NCBI GenBank assembly: GCA_964510525.1
Contig: CAZECE010000124.1
Coordinates: 1 to 20,652 of the forward strand
DNA length: 20,652 bases
Reading direction: 5' to 3'
From: CAZECE01 sp964510525
GTDB taxonomy: Bacteria > Pseudomonadota > Gammaproteobacteria > Pseudomonadales > JANQJO01
Of this stretch, positions 7,562-15,546 are shown in pieces; position 1 is the stretch's first letter; every line of letters starts with the position of its first letter. The position numbers and the translations under genes are program-made. The notes below the pieces were generated by a model that saw only the letters and a program-made list of their open reading frames with translations, searched no databases and had not been told where the DNA came from.

Positions 7562-8638
7562 TCAAGCGTACAAAAAGGCTTTTTTTGCTCCAGCGACAAA
7601 GGCTTGATTCTCCGCTGCCGTGCCCACGCTGACTCTGAAACACTTTTCCAACATTGGGTGACTGCCATCGAGGCGTTTAATCCATATCTGCTGCGATTGC
7701 AGGGATTGGTAGAATTGACTTGGATCCGCTTGACCCAATCGAAACAACAAAAAGTTGGCTTCGCTGGGCCAAACATGGATACCATCGATACTGGATAACT
7801 GCTCAAACAACCACGTACGCTGGGTTTTGATCTGCGCGGCCTGTGCCGCTAAATGCTCTCGGTGCTGCAATGCGAAACAAGCGGTCCGCCAGCTCAGGGT
7901 GTTGATGTTGTAGGGTAAGCGTAATTTATTGATCGTTTCAATCGCTGCTTTTGGGCCCGCCATATAACCCAAACGCACGCCCGCCAGCCCCATTTTCGAC
8001 AGCGTTCTTAAGATCAACACATTGGGGAATCGCTGCAATGCGTCTGACCAATCCGATGCTGAAAACACGGTGTAAGCCTCATCAATCACCACCCACCCCG
8101 GCGCTTGTTGAATAATCTCCAGCACCACCTGTTGATCGAACACATTGCCCGTCGGATTATTGGGGATCGCCAAATAAATAATCGCCGGCTGGTGCTGTTT
8201 AATGGCGGCTATCGCCACGGATGCGTCTAACTCAAAATCCGGTGTTAACGCGAACGTTTGAAATTCACTGCCGACCATGCGAGTGATGACTTCGTACATC
8301 GAAAAACTCGGCGCAGGGGTCAGCACGGTGGCTCCGGGCTTTGCGCAAGCCATGCACAGCATTTGAATCAACTCATCCGAGCCATTACCCAACAACAACC
8401 CCTGCAACGCATTCAGCTGCAGCTCATCGGTTAACTGTTCCGTCAGCTGTTCTATTTGATAAGAGGGGTATCGGTTTAACGGCTCTTGCGAGACAAAAGA
8501 CGCCCACTCTGACTGCAAGTCGCCAGGCCAAGCAAAGGGGTTTTCCATGGCATCTAATTTGATGCCCCCCTCAATACGCGGCAACGCATAAGCTTTCATG
8601 GCATCGAGTTCCGGTCGAAACACCTGATCAAGTGACAT
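7562..8638 (-). CDS. hisC: Histidinol-phosphate aminotransferase
   Basis: Class I/II pyridoxal-phosphate aminotransferase of 358 residues from the chosen start, which converts imidazole acetol phosphate and glutamate to histidinol phosphate in histidine synthesis. Visible residues: PNNPTGN at 159-165, DEAY at 186-189 and the cofactor lysine K215 in TLSKMGLAGVRLGY, with the phosphate-contact arginine after it. The frame can be extended to TTG 8665 inside hisD, but ATG 8638 fits better: AGGAG is 11 nt upstream (within the last codons of hisD), and the start leaves an 8-nt gap after the hisD stop. Last gene of the ibaG-murA-hisG-hisD-hisC run. The placement beside hisD and hisG favours the histidine role over a general aromatic aminotransferase. 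Confidence 0.93.
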   Translation of the reverse strand: MSLDQVFRPELDAMKAYALPRIEGGIKLDAMENPFAWPGDLQSEWASFVSQEPLNRYPSYQIEQLTEQLTDELQLNALQGLLLGNGSDELIQMLCMACAKPGATVLTPAPSFSMYEVITRMVGSEFQTFALTPDFELDASVAIAAIKQHQPAIIYLAIPNNPTGNVFDQQVVLEIIQQAPGWVVIDEAYTVFSASDWSDALQRFPNVLILRTLSKMGLAGVRLGYMAGPKAAIETINKLRLPYNINTLSWRTACFALQHREHLAAQAAQIKTQRTWLFEQLSSIDGIHVWPSEANFLLFRLGQADPSQFYQSLQSQQIWIKRLDGSHPMLEKCFRVSVGTAAENQAFVAGAKKAFLYA

Positions 8639-8646
8639 GACTGAAT

Positions 8647-9945
8647 TTACTCCTGACTGCGGCAAGCCGCCGATGCCGCATGCGCCGTTAATCGCTCCGC
8701 TTCCGCTAGTGTTTCAGCCAAAGGCGCCACGGCTTTTGCACCCTTAGCGGAACAATGAATCACAGAGGATTTTTTTTGAAAATCATAGACGCCCAGCGGC
8801 GATGAAAATCGAGCGCTGCCCGATGTGGGTAATACATGACTCGGCCCTAAACAATAATCGCCCAACGACTCCGCAGAATGCTGCCCTAAAAAGATAGCAC
8901 CCGCATGGCGAATACGAGGCAACCATTGCTCAGGCGTGTCCACCATCACCTCCAAGTGTTCGGGCGCAATGCGGTTGACGCACTCAAATGCTTGCTCCAA
9001 CGAAGGCACTTGGATCAAGGCGCCAACATCTTGCAACGCTGTTTCAATGATCTCTCGACGAGGCTGTTCCGGCAGTAACGTATCAATGGCCTCGGATACC
9101 GCGCTCAACACGTTAATATCGGCGCTGATTAAAATCGACTGCGCCAACTCGTCGTGTTCTGCTTGCGCAAATAAATCCAACGCAACCCACTTAGGATCCA
9201 CCGTCGCATCGGCCACCACCAAAACTTCCGATGGGCCCGCGACCATATCGATGCCCACCTGACCAAAAACGCGTTTTTTGGCCGTAGCCACATACTGATT
9301 GCCCGGACCGACAATTTTATCGACGGGCGCAATGGTCTTTGTACCGTACGCCAGTGCCGCTACCGCCTGAGCACCACCAACTTGATACACCTCTTCAATG
9401 CCTACAATGTGAGCCGCTGCCAACACCAACGGATTTAGCTCGCCCTGAGGCGCCGGCACCACCACCACCAATTCGTTAACACCCGCAACCCGAGCCGGAA
9501 TGGCGTTCATCAACACAGACGAAGGATACGCAGCTTTGCCACCCGGCACATACAAACCCACTCGATCCAAAGGCGTGACACGTTGCCCCAACCGATTACC
9601 CACCGCATCCTCAAACGTCCAGTCGGACTGCAATTGGTACTGATGATAGGCATCGATGCGTTTCGCACACTGTTCCAAGGTGTCTCGCAAATGCGGCGCC
9701 AACTGCTCATACGCTTGCTTTAATTGCGACGGAGGCACCCGCAATTGCCTCGCATTGGCCAGCTCGTTTTGATCTAAGGTCGCGGTTAACGACATCAAGG
9801 CCGCATCCCCATCGGCGCGCACTTGAGCAATGATGTCATCGACCCGCTGCTCAACCTGCTGCACCACGGCCTGATCTCGCGACAACAGTTGCGTCAACTG
9901 CTGCTGAAAATTCTCATCCGTCCAATTGAGGCGCTTAAGATCCAT
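8647..9945 (-). CDS. hisD: Histidinol dehydrogenase
   Basis: A 432-residue zinc enzyme that oxidises histidinol to histidine in two NAD-dependent steps. Motifs: LYVPGGKAAYPSSVLM near 131-146, AGPSEVLVVAD at 236-246, the zinc-ligand segment QAEHD at 261-265, catalytic E329-H330 in IAPEHLE, and D363 in ESLGDYCLG. Length matches the family. Start ATG 9945-9943 overlaps the end of hisG by 11 nt, which suggests coupled translation. The 3' end is 8 nt from hisC. Confidence 0.96.
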   Translation of the reverse strand: MDLKRLNWTDENFQQQLTQLLSRDQAVVQQVEQRVDDIIAQVRADGDAALMSLTATLDQNELANARQLRVPPSQLKQAYEQLAPHLRDTLEQCAKRIDAYHQYQLQSDWTFEDAVGNRLGQRVTPLDRVGLYVPGGKAAYPSSVLMNAIPARVAGVNELVVVVPAPQGELNPLVLAAAHIVGIEEVYQVGGAQAVAALAYGTKTIAPVDKIVGPGNQYVATAKKRVFGQVGIDMVAGPSEVLVVADATVDPKWVALDLFAQAEHDELAQSILISADINVLSAVSEAIDTLLPEQPRREIIETALQDVGALIQVPSLEQAFECVNRIAPEHLEVMVDTPEQWLPRIRHAGAIFLGQHSAESLGDYCLGPSHVLPTSGSARFSSPLGVYDFQKKSSVIHCSAKGAKAVAPLAETLAEAERLTAHAASAACRSQE

Positions 9946-10597
9946 GTAGCACCGCTTCCAACCCAGTCAGCACTCGATGAATGGCTTCGTGCTTGCGCTT
10001 CATTGACGATTTATTCACGACCAACCGACTCGAAATATCTGCGATGTGTTCCGTCGCTTTTAACCCGTTAGCCGCCAAGGTTTTCCCCGTATCGACCACA
10101 TCGACAATGGCATCAGCCAAACCAACCACGGGCGCCAACTCCATCGATCCGTACAGCTTAACCAGCTCCACCTGCTCTGATTTTGTCGCAAAGTACTCTT
10201 CGGCCACTTTTAAATACTTGGTTGCCACCCGCTTGACCTGCCTGAAAGCCGGCTTTGGTTCGGCCTCAATGGGCTCAGCCACCATTAGTCGACAGCAGGC
10301 AATCTGCAAATCTAAGGGCTCGTAAACATCCACAGGCCGTTGCTCCATCAACACGTCTTTGCCAACCACGCCTAAGTCCGCCGCACCCTGAGAAACAAAC
10401 ACCGGCACATCAGTCGCTCGCAAAATTAACAGTGCGTATTGCCCACACATCGAGGTGATTCGTAACTGGCGACCGGCCAGATCCTCATCACGAATCTCAA
10501 TGCCAACAGCCTTTAACAGAGGGCGTGTTTCATCAAAAATACGCCCTTTGGATAAAGCGATCGTCAGCTGAGGCTCAGCCGCCGCCGATTGCGTCAC
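9935..10597 (-). CDS. hisG: ATP phosphoribosyltransferase, short form
   Basis: A 220-residue protein catalysing the first step of histidine synthesis, joining ATP and PRPP. Sequence features include LTIALSKGRIF at the N-terminus, QGAADLGVVGKDVL, and the PRPP-binding loop IVDVVDTGKTLAANGL. It lacks the C-terminal regulatory domain of the long form (about 300 residues), so it should need HisZ as a partner; hisZ is not in this window. Start is GTG 10597-10595, overlapping the murA stop as GTGA, with GGAG 8 nt upstream. Feedback control by histidine would act through HisZ (family knowledge). Confidence 0.95.
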   Translation of the reverse strand: MTQSAAAEPQLTIALSKGRIFDETRPLLKAVGIEIRDEDLAGRQLRITSMCGQYALLILRATDVPVFVSQGAADLGVVGKDVLMEQRPVDVYEPLDLQIACCRLMVAEPIEAEPKPAFRQVKRVATKYLKVAEEYFATKSEQVELVKLYGSMELAPVVGLADAIVDVVDTGKTLAANGLKATEHIADISSRLVVNKSSMKRKHEAIHRVLTGLEAVLHGS

Positions 10598-11907
10598 AGC
10601 GCATTCTCCACGTCTTGGTTTGATAATTCTTGGTTTGATAAACGATGACTGGGCAAGCGACGGATGGTCGCGCCCAGCTGTTGCAGTTTTTCTTCAATGC
10701 ACTCATACCCGCGATCAATGTGATAAATGCGGTCTACCTGAGTGTCTCCTTTGGCCACCAGCCCTGCCATTACCAAACTGGCTGAAGCCCTGAGGTCTGT
10801 TGCCATCACGGGCGCCGCCGTCAGCGAATTCACCCCTTTACAGATCACCGTATTACCTTGCAACTTGATGTCCGCGCCCATGCGAATCAACTCTTGCACG
10901 TGCATAAACCGATTTTCGAAGACCGTTTCCGTGATCACGCCAGTCCCTTCAGCCACACAATTTAGCGCGGTAAACTGGGCCTGCATATCAGTCGGCAACG
11001 CCGGATAAGGCGCGGTTTTCAAGTCCACGGCTTTGGGGCGCCGCCCTTTCATGTCCAGCTCAATCCAGTCCTCACCGGTAGCGATGTGAGCGCCTGTTTC
11101 TTCCAATTTCAGCAACACGGCATCCAACAAGCTGGCATCGGTTTGTTTTAATTTCACACGACCACGACTGATCGCACCGGCCAACAAATAGGTACCGGTC
11201 TCAATTCGATCAGGGATCACCGCGTATTCTGTACCCGACAGTTGCGGTACACCTCGTATCTCCAAACGCCCCGTCCCAACGCCTTCAATATCCGCGCCCA
11301 TCGCAATCAAGCAATTGGCCAAGTCAGCTACTTCGGGCTCTTGCGCCGCGTTTTCAATGACGGTGGTGCCTTTGGCTAACGTGGCCGCCATCATCAGGTT
11401 CTCAGTCCCGGTTACAGTGACCGTTTCCATGACGATGGTTGCACCTTTTAATCCGTTGGGTGCTGACGCATGAATGTAGCCATTTTCAACACTGATCTCC
11501 GCCCCCATTTGCGCCAAGCCATCCAAATGGATGTCGACCGGCCGCGAGCCAATCGCACAGCCACCTGGCAAAGACACCTCCGCGCGACCAAAATGCGCCA
11601 ACAAAGGGCCCAACACTAAAATCGATGCCCGCATGGTTTTTACCAGCTCATAGGGCGCTTGATAGGTTTTGATGTCGTCCGCACTTACCTCCACCACCAT
11701 GCGATCGTTGATCACCACACGCACGCCCATGTGACCGAGCAACTCAATCATGGTCGTGATGTCTTGCAAATGCGGGATATTGGAAATCATCAACGGTTCC
11801 TTGGTTAACAAGGAAGCCGCTAAAATTGGCAAAGAGGAATTTTTGGCACCAGAGATGCGGATGTCGCCGTCAAGCTGTCCACCACCGGTAATAATAAGTC
11901 GATCCAT
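10594..11907 (-). CDS. murA: UDP-N-acetylglucosamine 1-carboxyvinyltransferase
   Basis: A 437-residue enzyme that transfers enolpyruvate from PEP to UDP-GlcNAc, the first committed step of peptidoglycan synthesis. Key residues: K22-N23 in ISGAKNSSLPIL, the reactive cysteine C117 in LPGGCAIGSRPVDIHL (the residue targeted by fosfomycin in most bacteria, so sensitivity of the enzyme is expected), and the aspartate in ALPTDMQAQFT. Start ATG 11907-11905. It lies 22 bp after ibaG and overlaps hisG by 4 nt, in the usual gammaproteobacterial order. The C-terminal tail (SHRLSNQELSNQDVENAL) is polar and somewhat longer than in E. coli. Confidence 0.96.
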   Translation of the reverse strand: MDRLIITGGGQLDGDIRISGAKNSSLPILAASLLTKEPLMISNIPHLQDITTMIELLGHMGVRVVINDRMVVEVSADDIKTYQAPYELVKTMRASILVLGPLLAHFGRAEVSLPGGCAIGSRPVDIHLDGLAQMGAEISVENGYIHASAPNGLKGATIVMETVTVTGTENLMMAATLAKGTTVIENAAQEPEVADLANCLIAMGADIEGVGTGRLEIRGVPQLSGTEYAVIPDRIETGTYLLAGAISRGRVKLKQTDASLLDAVLLKLEETGAHIATGEDWIELDMKGRRPKAVDLKTAPYPALPTDMQAQFTALNCVAEGTGVITETVFENRFMHVQELIRMGADIKLQGNTVICKGVNSLTAAPVMATDLRASASLVMAGLVAKGDTQVDRIYHIDRGYECIEEKLQQLGATIRRLPSHRLSNQELSNQDVENAL

Positions 11908-11929
11908 TGGCTGTCTTATCTTTAAAAAA

Positions 11930-12199
11930 TTAACTGTGAAATACTTTGGCTTTATCCCATTCGGGTGGCGTCAACAACTGCAACTCAACCGCATGCACCG
12001 CACCAGAGGTAATGGCATCGCCCAGGGCGGCGTAGATCAGCTGCTGACGCTTTAAAGGACGCAGCCCCTCAAAACACCCAGACACGACGCGCACTTGAAA
12101 ATGATGACCATCGCCTTCAACCGCGATCTGCGCTGCGGCATCTTGCTGATCAAAGTGGGCTTGTAAACGGTCTAAAATGAGGGCTTCGGCTTCTGACAT
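11930..12199 (-). CDS. ibaG: BolA-family iron-sulfur trafficking protein IbaG
   Basis: An 89-residue BolA/IbaG-like protein. Visible are the family core EGDGHHFQVRVVSGCFEGLRPL with QQLIY, and the C-terminal HAVELQLLTPPEWDK with the conserved histidine. BolA proteins pair with monothiol glutaredoxins to carry [2Fe-2S] clusters; IbaG in E. coli is linked to acid stress. Location before murA is the conserved site for ibaG rather than bolA. Start ATG 12199-12197. In related genomes mlaB lies directly upstream; here there is a 159-bp gap with short tandem repeats instead. Confidence 0.92.
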   Translation of the reverse strand: MSEAEALILDRLQAHFDQQDAAAQIAVEGDGHHFQVRVVSGCFEGLRPLKRQQLIYAALGDAITSGAVHAVELQLLTPPEWDKAKVFHS

Positions 12200-12250
12200 A
12201 TTGGGACTGCGCTCTTTCTATTTTTCCTATGTTCCTACTGTTATTCCTAT

Positions 12251-12288
12251 TGCGTCAATTTATCACTGGTGCGTCAATTTATCACTGG
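12251..12288. repeat. Perfect 19-bp tandem duplication upstream of ibaG
   Basis: TGCGTCAATTTATCACTGG is present twice head to tail (12251-12269 and 12270-12288) without mismatch. Just next to it, TTCCTA occurs three times (12224, 12232 and 12244). The tract fills the place where mlaB is found in related genomes, so it may be a scar of slippage or deletion. A duplicated operator is an alternative. Confidence 0.85.
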
Positions 12289-12317
12289 ATCAAAATATGT
12301 GCGCTCAAAAAAGAAGG

Positions 12318-12323
12318 ATTGTA
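12318..12323 (-). promoter_or_regulatory. Candidate extended -10 for ibaG-murA-his
   Basis: On the minus strand the sequence reads TGTTACAAT, an extended -10 (TG-n-TACAAT). No good -35 box is found at the normal distance. It lies in the gap after mlaC, about 120 bp before ibaG, where an independent promoter would be needed if mlaC and ibaG are no longer in one operon. Weak evidence. Confidence 0.3.
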
Positions 12324-12358
12324 ACACATTTAACAACACTCAGATTTTAACAAAAAGC

Positions 12359-13135
12359 TCAGCTTACTGATGCCGGTTCAGCGGGGCTTTCTGCGGTATC
12401 CGTTGAGGTGTTCCAGCCACTGATCACCTTGTCAATGCTGCCCTGATTTTTACGCATAGCCTCGTTAAATTGGTTGCGAAACGTTAAGCCAACATTGACG
12501 CCATTCAGAATCAGGTTTTCTAACTTCCACTCACCGGCATTATTTTTGTACATAGCATAATTTAAGGGATAGACTTTTCCATCACCACCGTGCACTTGCA
12601 TTGCAACGGTTGCTCTTAAGCGCCCGCTTTTCTTACTCTCTCTAACCCCCTCAAACGGTAAAATTTCAATTTTGTGGTCCGAATAAACCACCATTCCTTT
12701 GGCGTAAACAGCCAATAAACTTTCTTTAAACACCTGAGAAAATTGCGCCACCTGATCTTTAGAAGCCATTTTAAAGTATCGTGACATCACCCGTTTCGCA
12801 ATCAAGTCAAAATCGACAACAGGCCCCAGCTCTTCAGCTACCAGCTGCTCATAGGCACTGGATGGCACCTCTTGCTCAGAGGCTTTTAGCTCATTGATCC
12901 GCGCTAACAGCACTTGCGTTGTTTGACTGACCAGCTCTTGCGGGCCTGACGGCTTAGCTGCGGTTTCAGTGCTTGCCGCTTCAGTACCTGCGGTTTCAGT
13001 TTCTGCCGTTTCAACTTCAGCGCTCGCCAAAACGCTTGAACTGATCAGCCACAGGCTAAATACACCAAAACCGAATGCCTTTAACTTCAATCCCAGATTA
13101 AAACTCAATCCCAATTTAAACCCCCATTTACGCAT
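12359..13135 (-). CDS. mlaC: Phospholipid-binding protein MlaC (Ttg2D family), stand-alone
   Basis: A 258-residue protein with a signal peptide (basic residues 2-19, hydrophobic about 20-36, likely cut after A39 in LASA). The domain from about residue 65 onward matches MlaC: ELGPVVDFDLIAKRVMSRYF, FSQVFKESLLAVYAKGM, WKLENLILNGVNVGLTFRNQF and IDKVISGW. MlaC ferries phospholipid across the periplasm between the outer-membrane MlaA complex and the inner-membrane MlaFEDB ABC complex. Residues about 40-60 are a low-complexity Glu/Thr/Ala linker built from 15-bp repeats. Start ATG 13135-13133 has AGGAG 7 nt upstream. Unusual: mlaF, mlaE, mlaD upstream and mlaB downstream are all absent from the normal locus. 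Confidence 0.9.
   Translation of the reverse strand: MRKWGFKLGLSFNLGLKLKAFGFGVFSLWLISSSVLASAEVETAETETAGTEAASTETAAKPSGPQELVSQTTQVLLARINELKASEQEVPSSAYEQLVAEELGPVVDFDLIAKRVMSRYFKMASKDQVAQFSQVFKESLLAVYAKGMVVYSDHKIEILPFEGVRESKKSGRLRATVAMQVHGGDGKVYPLNYAMYKNNAGEWKLENLILNGVNVGLTFRNQFNEAMRKNQGSIDKVISGWNTSTDTAESPAEPASVS
12959..13018 (-). repeat. 15-bp minisatellite inside mlaC
   Basis: Four imperfect 15-bp units, consensus TGCSGTTTCAGTNCT on the plus strand, run end to end at 12959, 12974, 12989 and 13004. On the coding strand they give five-residue repeats EVETA, ETETA, GTEAA, STETA just behind the signal peptide. Because the unit is a multiple of three, copy-number changes would only lengthen or shorten the linker. 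Confidence 0.85.
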
Positions 13136-13199
13136 CGTTTGCTCCTAATCTTTGATCTAAAAGTCTTTTATCTGTTACGCCATTTACTCAAAAGCCATT

Positions 13200-13228
13200 C
13201 AGATACAAGCAGCGCAGTCTATCTACAA
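13200..13228 (-). promoter_or_regulatory. Candidate promoter of mlaC
   Basis: On the minus strand TTGTAG (13228-13223) and TATCTG (13205-13200) are separated by 17 bp, about 65 bp upstream of the mlaC start codon. Both boxes are only partial matches to the sigma-70 consensus, so this is a weak suggestion. Confidence 0.25.
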
Positions 13229-13258
13229 TTGATTTGAACAGCAATGTAAGGCCCGAAA

Positions 13259-13305
13259 GTGGTCAGCCTGGGCAGCAACCAGCCCCTAAAGTAGCGTCAG
13301 ACCAC
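13259..13305. repeat. Nested inverted repeats in the mlaC-yrbG gap
   Basis: GTGGTC at 13259-13264 pairs with GACCAC at 13300-13305, and inside it GGGC pairs with GCCC around 13270-13285. The gap of 275 bp between mlaC and yrbG holds no gene; normally mlaFED would lie here. The structure could be a regulatory site or a leftover of deletion. Low certainty about function. Confidence 0.4.
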
Positions 13306-13410
13306 CAAAATCAATAAAAGTTGTTGAAACTCACCAATTATTGGAGAATGCGAACCCTGATAACGTCATCATTAACTTGTTAGCCTTCAAAAAACAGCGA
13401 CCTACTCCCA

Positions 13411-14463
13411 TTGATTGATCAACTGATGCACTCACAAATCACCGCCTGGCTGGCTATCTTCAGTGGCTTAATCGGGCTGACACTGAGCGCAGACCGATTT
13501 GTCCACTACGCCGTCCTGATCGCCAAGCGCGCCCAACTTTCAACGTTTTTCATTGGCATGACCATTGTTGCCATCGGGACTTCTGCGCCTGAGATCATGG
13601 TCTCCATCATCGCCGCCTCAACCGGCAACCCCAAGCTGGCCATTGGCAACGCCATCGGCTCCAACATTGCCAACACCACCTTAGTACTGGGCGCTACGAT
13701 TTTAATCGCCCCCATCTTAGTCAAAACCCACATCTTAAAGAAAGAAATGCCGTTATTATTGAGCGTGACCTTGCTGGTAGGCTTGCTGATTTTTGACCTT
13801 GAGTTAAATTTAGCCGATGCGGGCATTCTATTGGCCTTTGCCACTGGGCTTGCGCTGTTTGTGTGTTACCAACACTTTAAAAGCAAAGCCTGGCCAGAGC
13901 CTTCACCCTCAGAAGAGCTCGACGACACGCCACCCGAGACGCTTTCTCTTGAAAAAACCTTTGTGGGCTTCGGCATCACTCTAGTGCTGCTACTGACCTT
14001 TTCCCGCACCCTAGTCTGGGGTGGCGTTGAAGTAGCTCAATATTGGAACGTCAGTGACACCCTGATTGGCCTGACCATCATCGCCGTCGGCACCAGCCTG
14101 CCTGAACTGGCGGCCTCTATTGCAAGCGCACTGAAAAAACACCACGGGCTCGCCCTGGGTAACGTCATTGGGTCCAACGTCATGAACATTCTCTTGGTAC
14201 TGCCATGGCCAGGTTTAATCGCCCCCACCCTCGTTGAAGCGGAGATTTTCCAACGAGACTACATCTTCCTACTTCTCATAACACTCGGCCTGGCCGCGTG
14301 CATTTATTACCCATTTTACTTTCAACAACACAAAACAGAGCGTTTACCTGAAAACAACGACCTCACCCTGGGCCGAATCCCTGGGGGATTGTTATTCATC
14401 GCCTACATAGGGTACATTGGGTACTTAATTAGCGGGTACTTAACTAATACCCCCCCGGTGTAA
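13411..14463 (+). CDS. yrbG: Calcium/sodium antiporter of the CaCA family (YrbG)
   Basis: An inner-membrane cation exchanger of up to 350 residues with about ten membrane segments. The two inverted alpha-repeats are plain: GTSAPE at 56-61 with GNAIGSNIANT at 79-89, and GTSLPE at 227-232 with GNVIGSNVMN after it. A hydrophilic loop (about 155-180, Glu/Asp/Pro-rich) separates the two halves. The family exchanges calcium for sodium or protons. The frame opens at TTG 13411; ATG 13426 (five residues shorter) is equally possible and neither has a good ribosome binding site. First gene of the yrbG-kdsD-lptCAB-rpoN order. Confidence 0.9.
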   Translation: MIDQLMHSQITAWLAIFSGLIGLTLSADRFVHYAVLIAKRAQLSTFFIGMTIVAIGTSAPEIMVSIIAASTGNPKLAIGNAIGSNIANTTLVLGATILIAPILVKTHILKKEMPLLLSVTLLVGLLIFDLELNLADAGILLAFATGLALFVCYQHFKSKAWPEPSPSEELDDTPPETLSLEKTFVGFGITLVLLLTFSRTLVWGGVEVAQYWNVSDTLIGLTIIAVGTSLPELAASIASALKKHHGLALGNVIGSNVMNILLVLPWPGLIAPTLVEAEIFQRDYIFLLLITLGLAACIYYPFYFQQHKTERLPENNDLTLGRIPGGLLFIAYIGYIGYLISGYLTNTPPV

Positions 14464-14535
14464 CAAATAGCGCCCCGGCGTAACAAAGCACACTCAAGCC
14501 TCATAAAACACACCCAAACTAAAAACCCTTAAAAA

Positions 14536-15546
14536 ATGACGACCACTGCTGACCTAAACACAGATTTCACGCAAAGCGACTCAAACGACTTCACCGCAAC
14601 CGCCAAAAAAGTGATCGCCATCGAATCCCATGCGATCCAGCAACTCCACGCGCACATCGATGGCACGTTTCAACAAGCCTGTGAATGCATGATTGGCATC
14701 AAAGGCCGAGTGGTGGTCACAGGGATTGGCAAATCCGGGCACATCGGCCGAAAAATTTCAGCCACTCTGGCCTCGACCGGCACACCCAGCTTTTTCATGC
14801 ACCCCGCCGAAGCTTGCCACGGGGATCTTGGCATGCTCACGCAAGAAGACTGCCTGCTAGCGATCTCCTACTCCGGAAATAACGAAGAAATTGAATTACT
14901 GCTGCCCCTCATCAAACGCTTAGGCACTCCCATCATAGCCATGACCGCACAACCCAATTCTGTGTTAGGCACAACTGCAGACATCTGCCTTAGCATTGCC
15001 GTACCCGAAGAAGCCTGCCCTCTTGGGCTCGCCCCCACGTCCAGCACCACCGCGACCCTCGTCATGGGCGATGCCTTAGCGGTCAGCTTGTTACGAGCCA
15101 AAGGTTTTAACGAGAATGATTTTGCGTTTTCCCACCCTGGCGGAACCCTCGGCAAACGCTTAATGCTGACAGTAGAAGAACTGATGCACACGGGGCCTAA
15201 ACTGCCTAAAGTGAGCATCAATACCACGGTTGAGAAAACCTTATTGGAAATGTCGGAGAAAGGCCTCGGCATGACCGCGGTCGTGGATGCTCAAGGCCAA
15301 CTCAGCGGCATTTTTACGGATGGCGATTTACGACGCACGCTCCTTAAAGGCATTGACCTCTACAACACCCCAATCAGCGCCGAAATGACCCCGGATGGCG
15401 TGCATACCCACCCAAAGATGTTAGCCGCTGAAGCCTTAAACCTGATGGAAACCCATACGATCAACGGCTTGATTGTTGTTGACGAACAGCGCCGACCGGT
15501 GGGCGCACTGAACATGCAAGACTTACTGCGCGCTAAGCTGGTATGA
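14536..15546 (+). CDS. kdsD: Arabinose-5-phosphate isomerase
   Basis: A 336-residue isomerase that interconverts ribulose 5-phosphate and arabinose 5-phosphate, the entry to KDO synthesis for the lipopolysaccharide core. A sugar isomerase (SIS) domain covers about 40-190, with GIGKSGHIGRKISATLASTG at 63-82, SYSGNNEE near 111-118 and SHPGG at 199-203. Two CBS domains follow (about 215-265 and 275-336). Start ATG 14536 has no strong ribosome binding site. The stop overlaps lptC as ATGA. kdsC, which normally sits between kdsD and lptC, is missing here. Confidence 0.95.
   Translation: MTTTADLNTDFTQSDSNDFTATAKKVIAIESHAIQQLHAHIDGTFQQACECMIGIKGRVVVTGIGKSGHIGRKISATLASTGTPSFFMHPAEACHGDLGMLTQEDCLLAISYSGNNEEIELLLPLIKRLGTPIIAMTAQPNSVLGTTADICLSIAVPEEACPLGLAPTSSTTATLVMGDALAVSLLRAKGFNENDFAFSHPGGTLGKRLMLTVEELMHTGPKLPKVSINTTVEKTLLEMSEKGLGMTAVVDAQGQLSGIFTDGDLRRTLLKGIDLYNTPISAEMTPDGVHTHPKMLAAEALNLMETHTINGLIVVDEQRRPVGALNMQDLLRAKLV

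Noticed and set aside
7498..7806. Antisense-frame 102-residue reading frame over the hisC 3' end
   Set aside because: It overlaps the clear hisC gene in another frame, includes the palindrome, and shows no recognisable domain.
8639..8665. Upstream TTG start for hisC
   Set aside because: It would overlap hisD by 19 nt, and ATG 8638 has AGGAG upstream and yields the usual N-terminus.
8936..9262. 108-residue plus-strand frame within hisD
   Set aside because: It is a shadow of hisD, with Ser/Thr-rich composition typical of antisense frames and no ribosome binding site.
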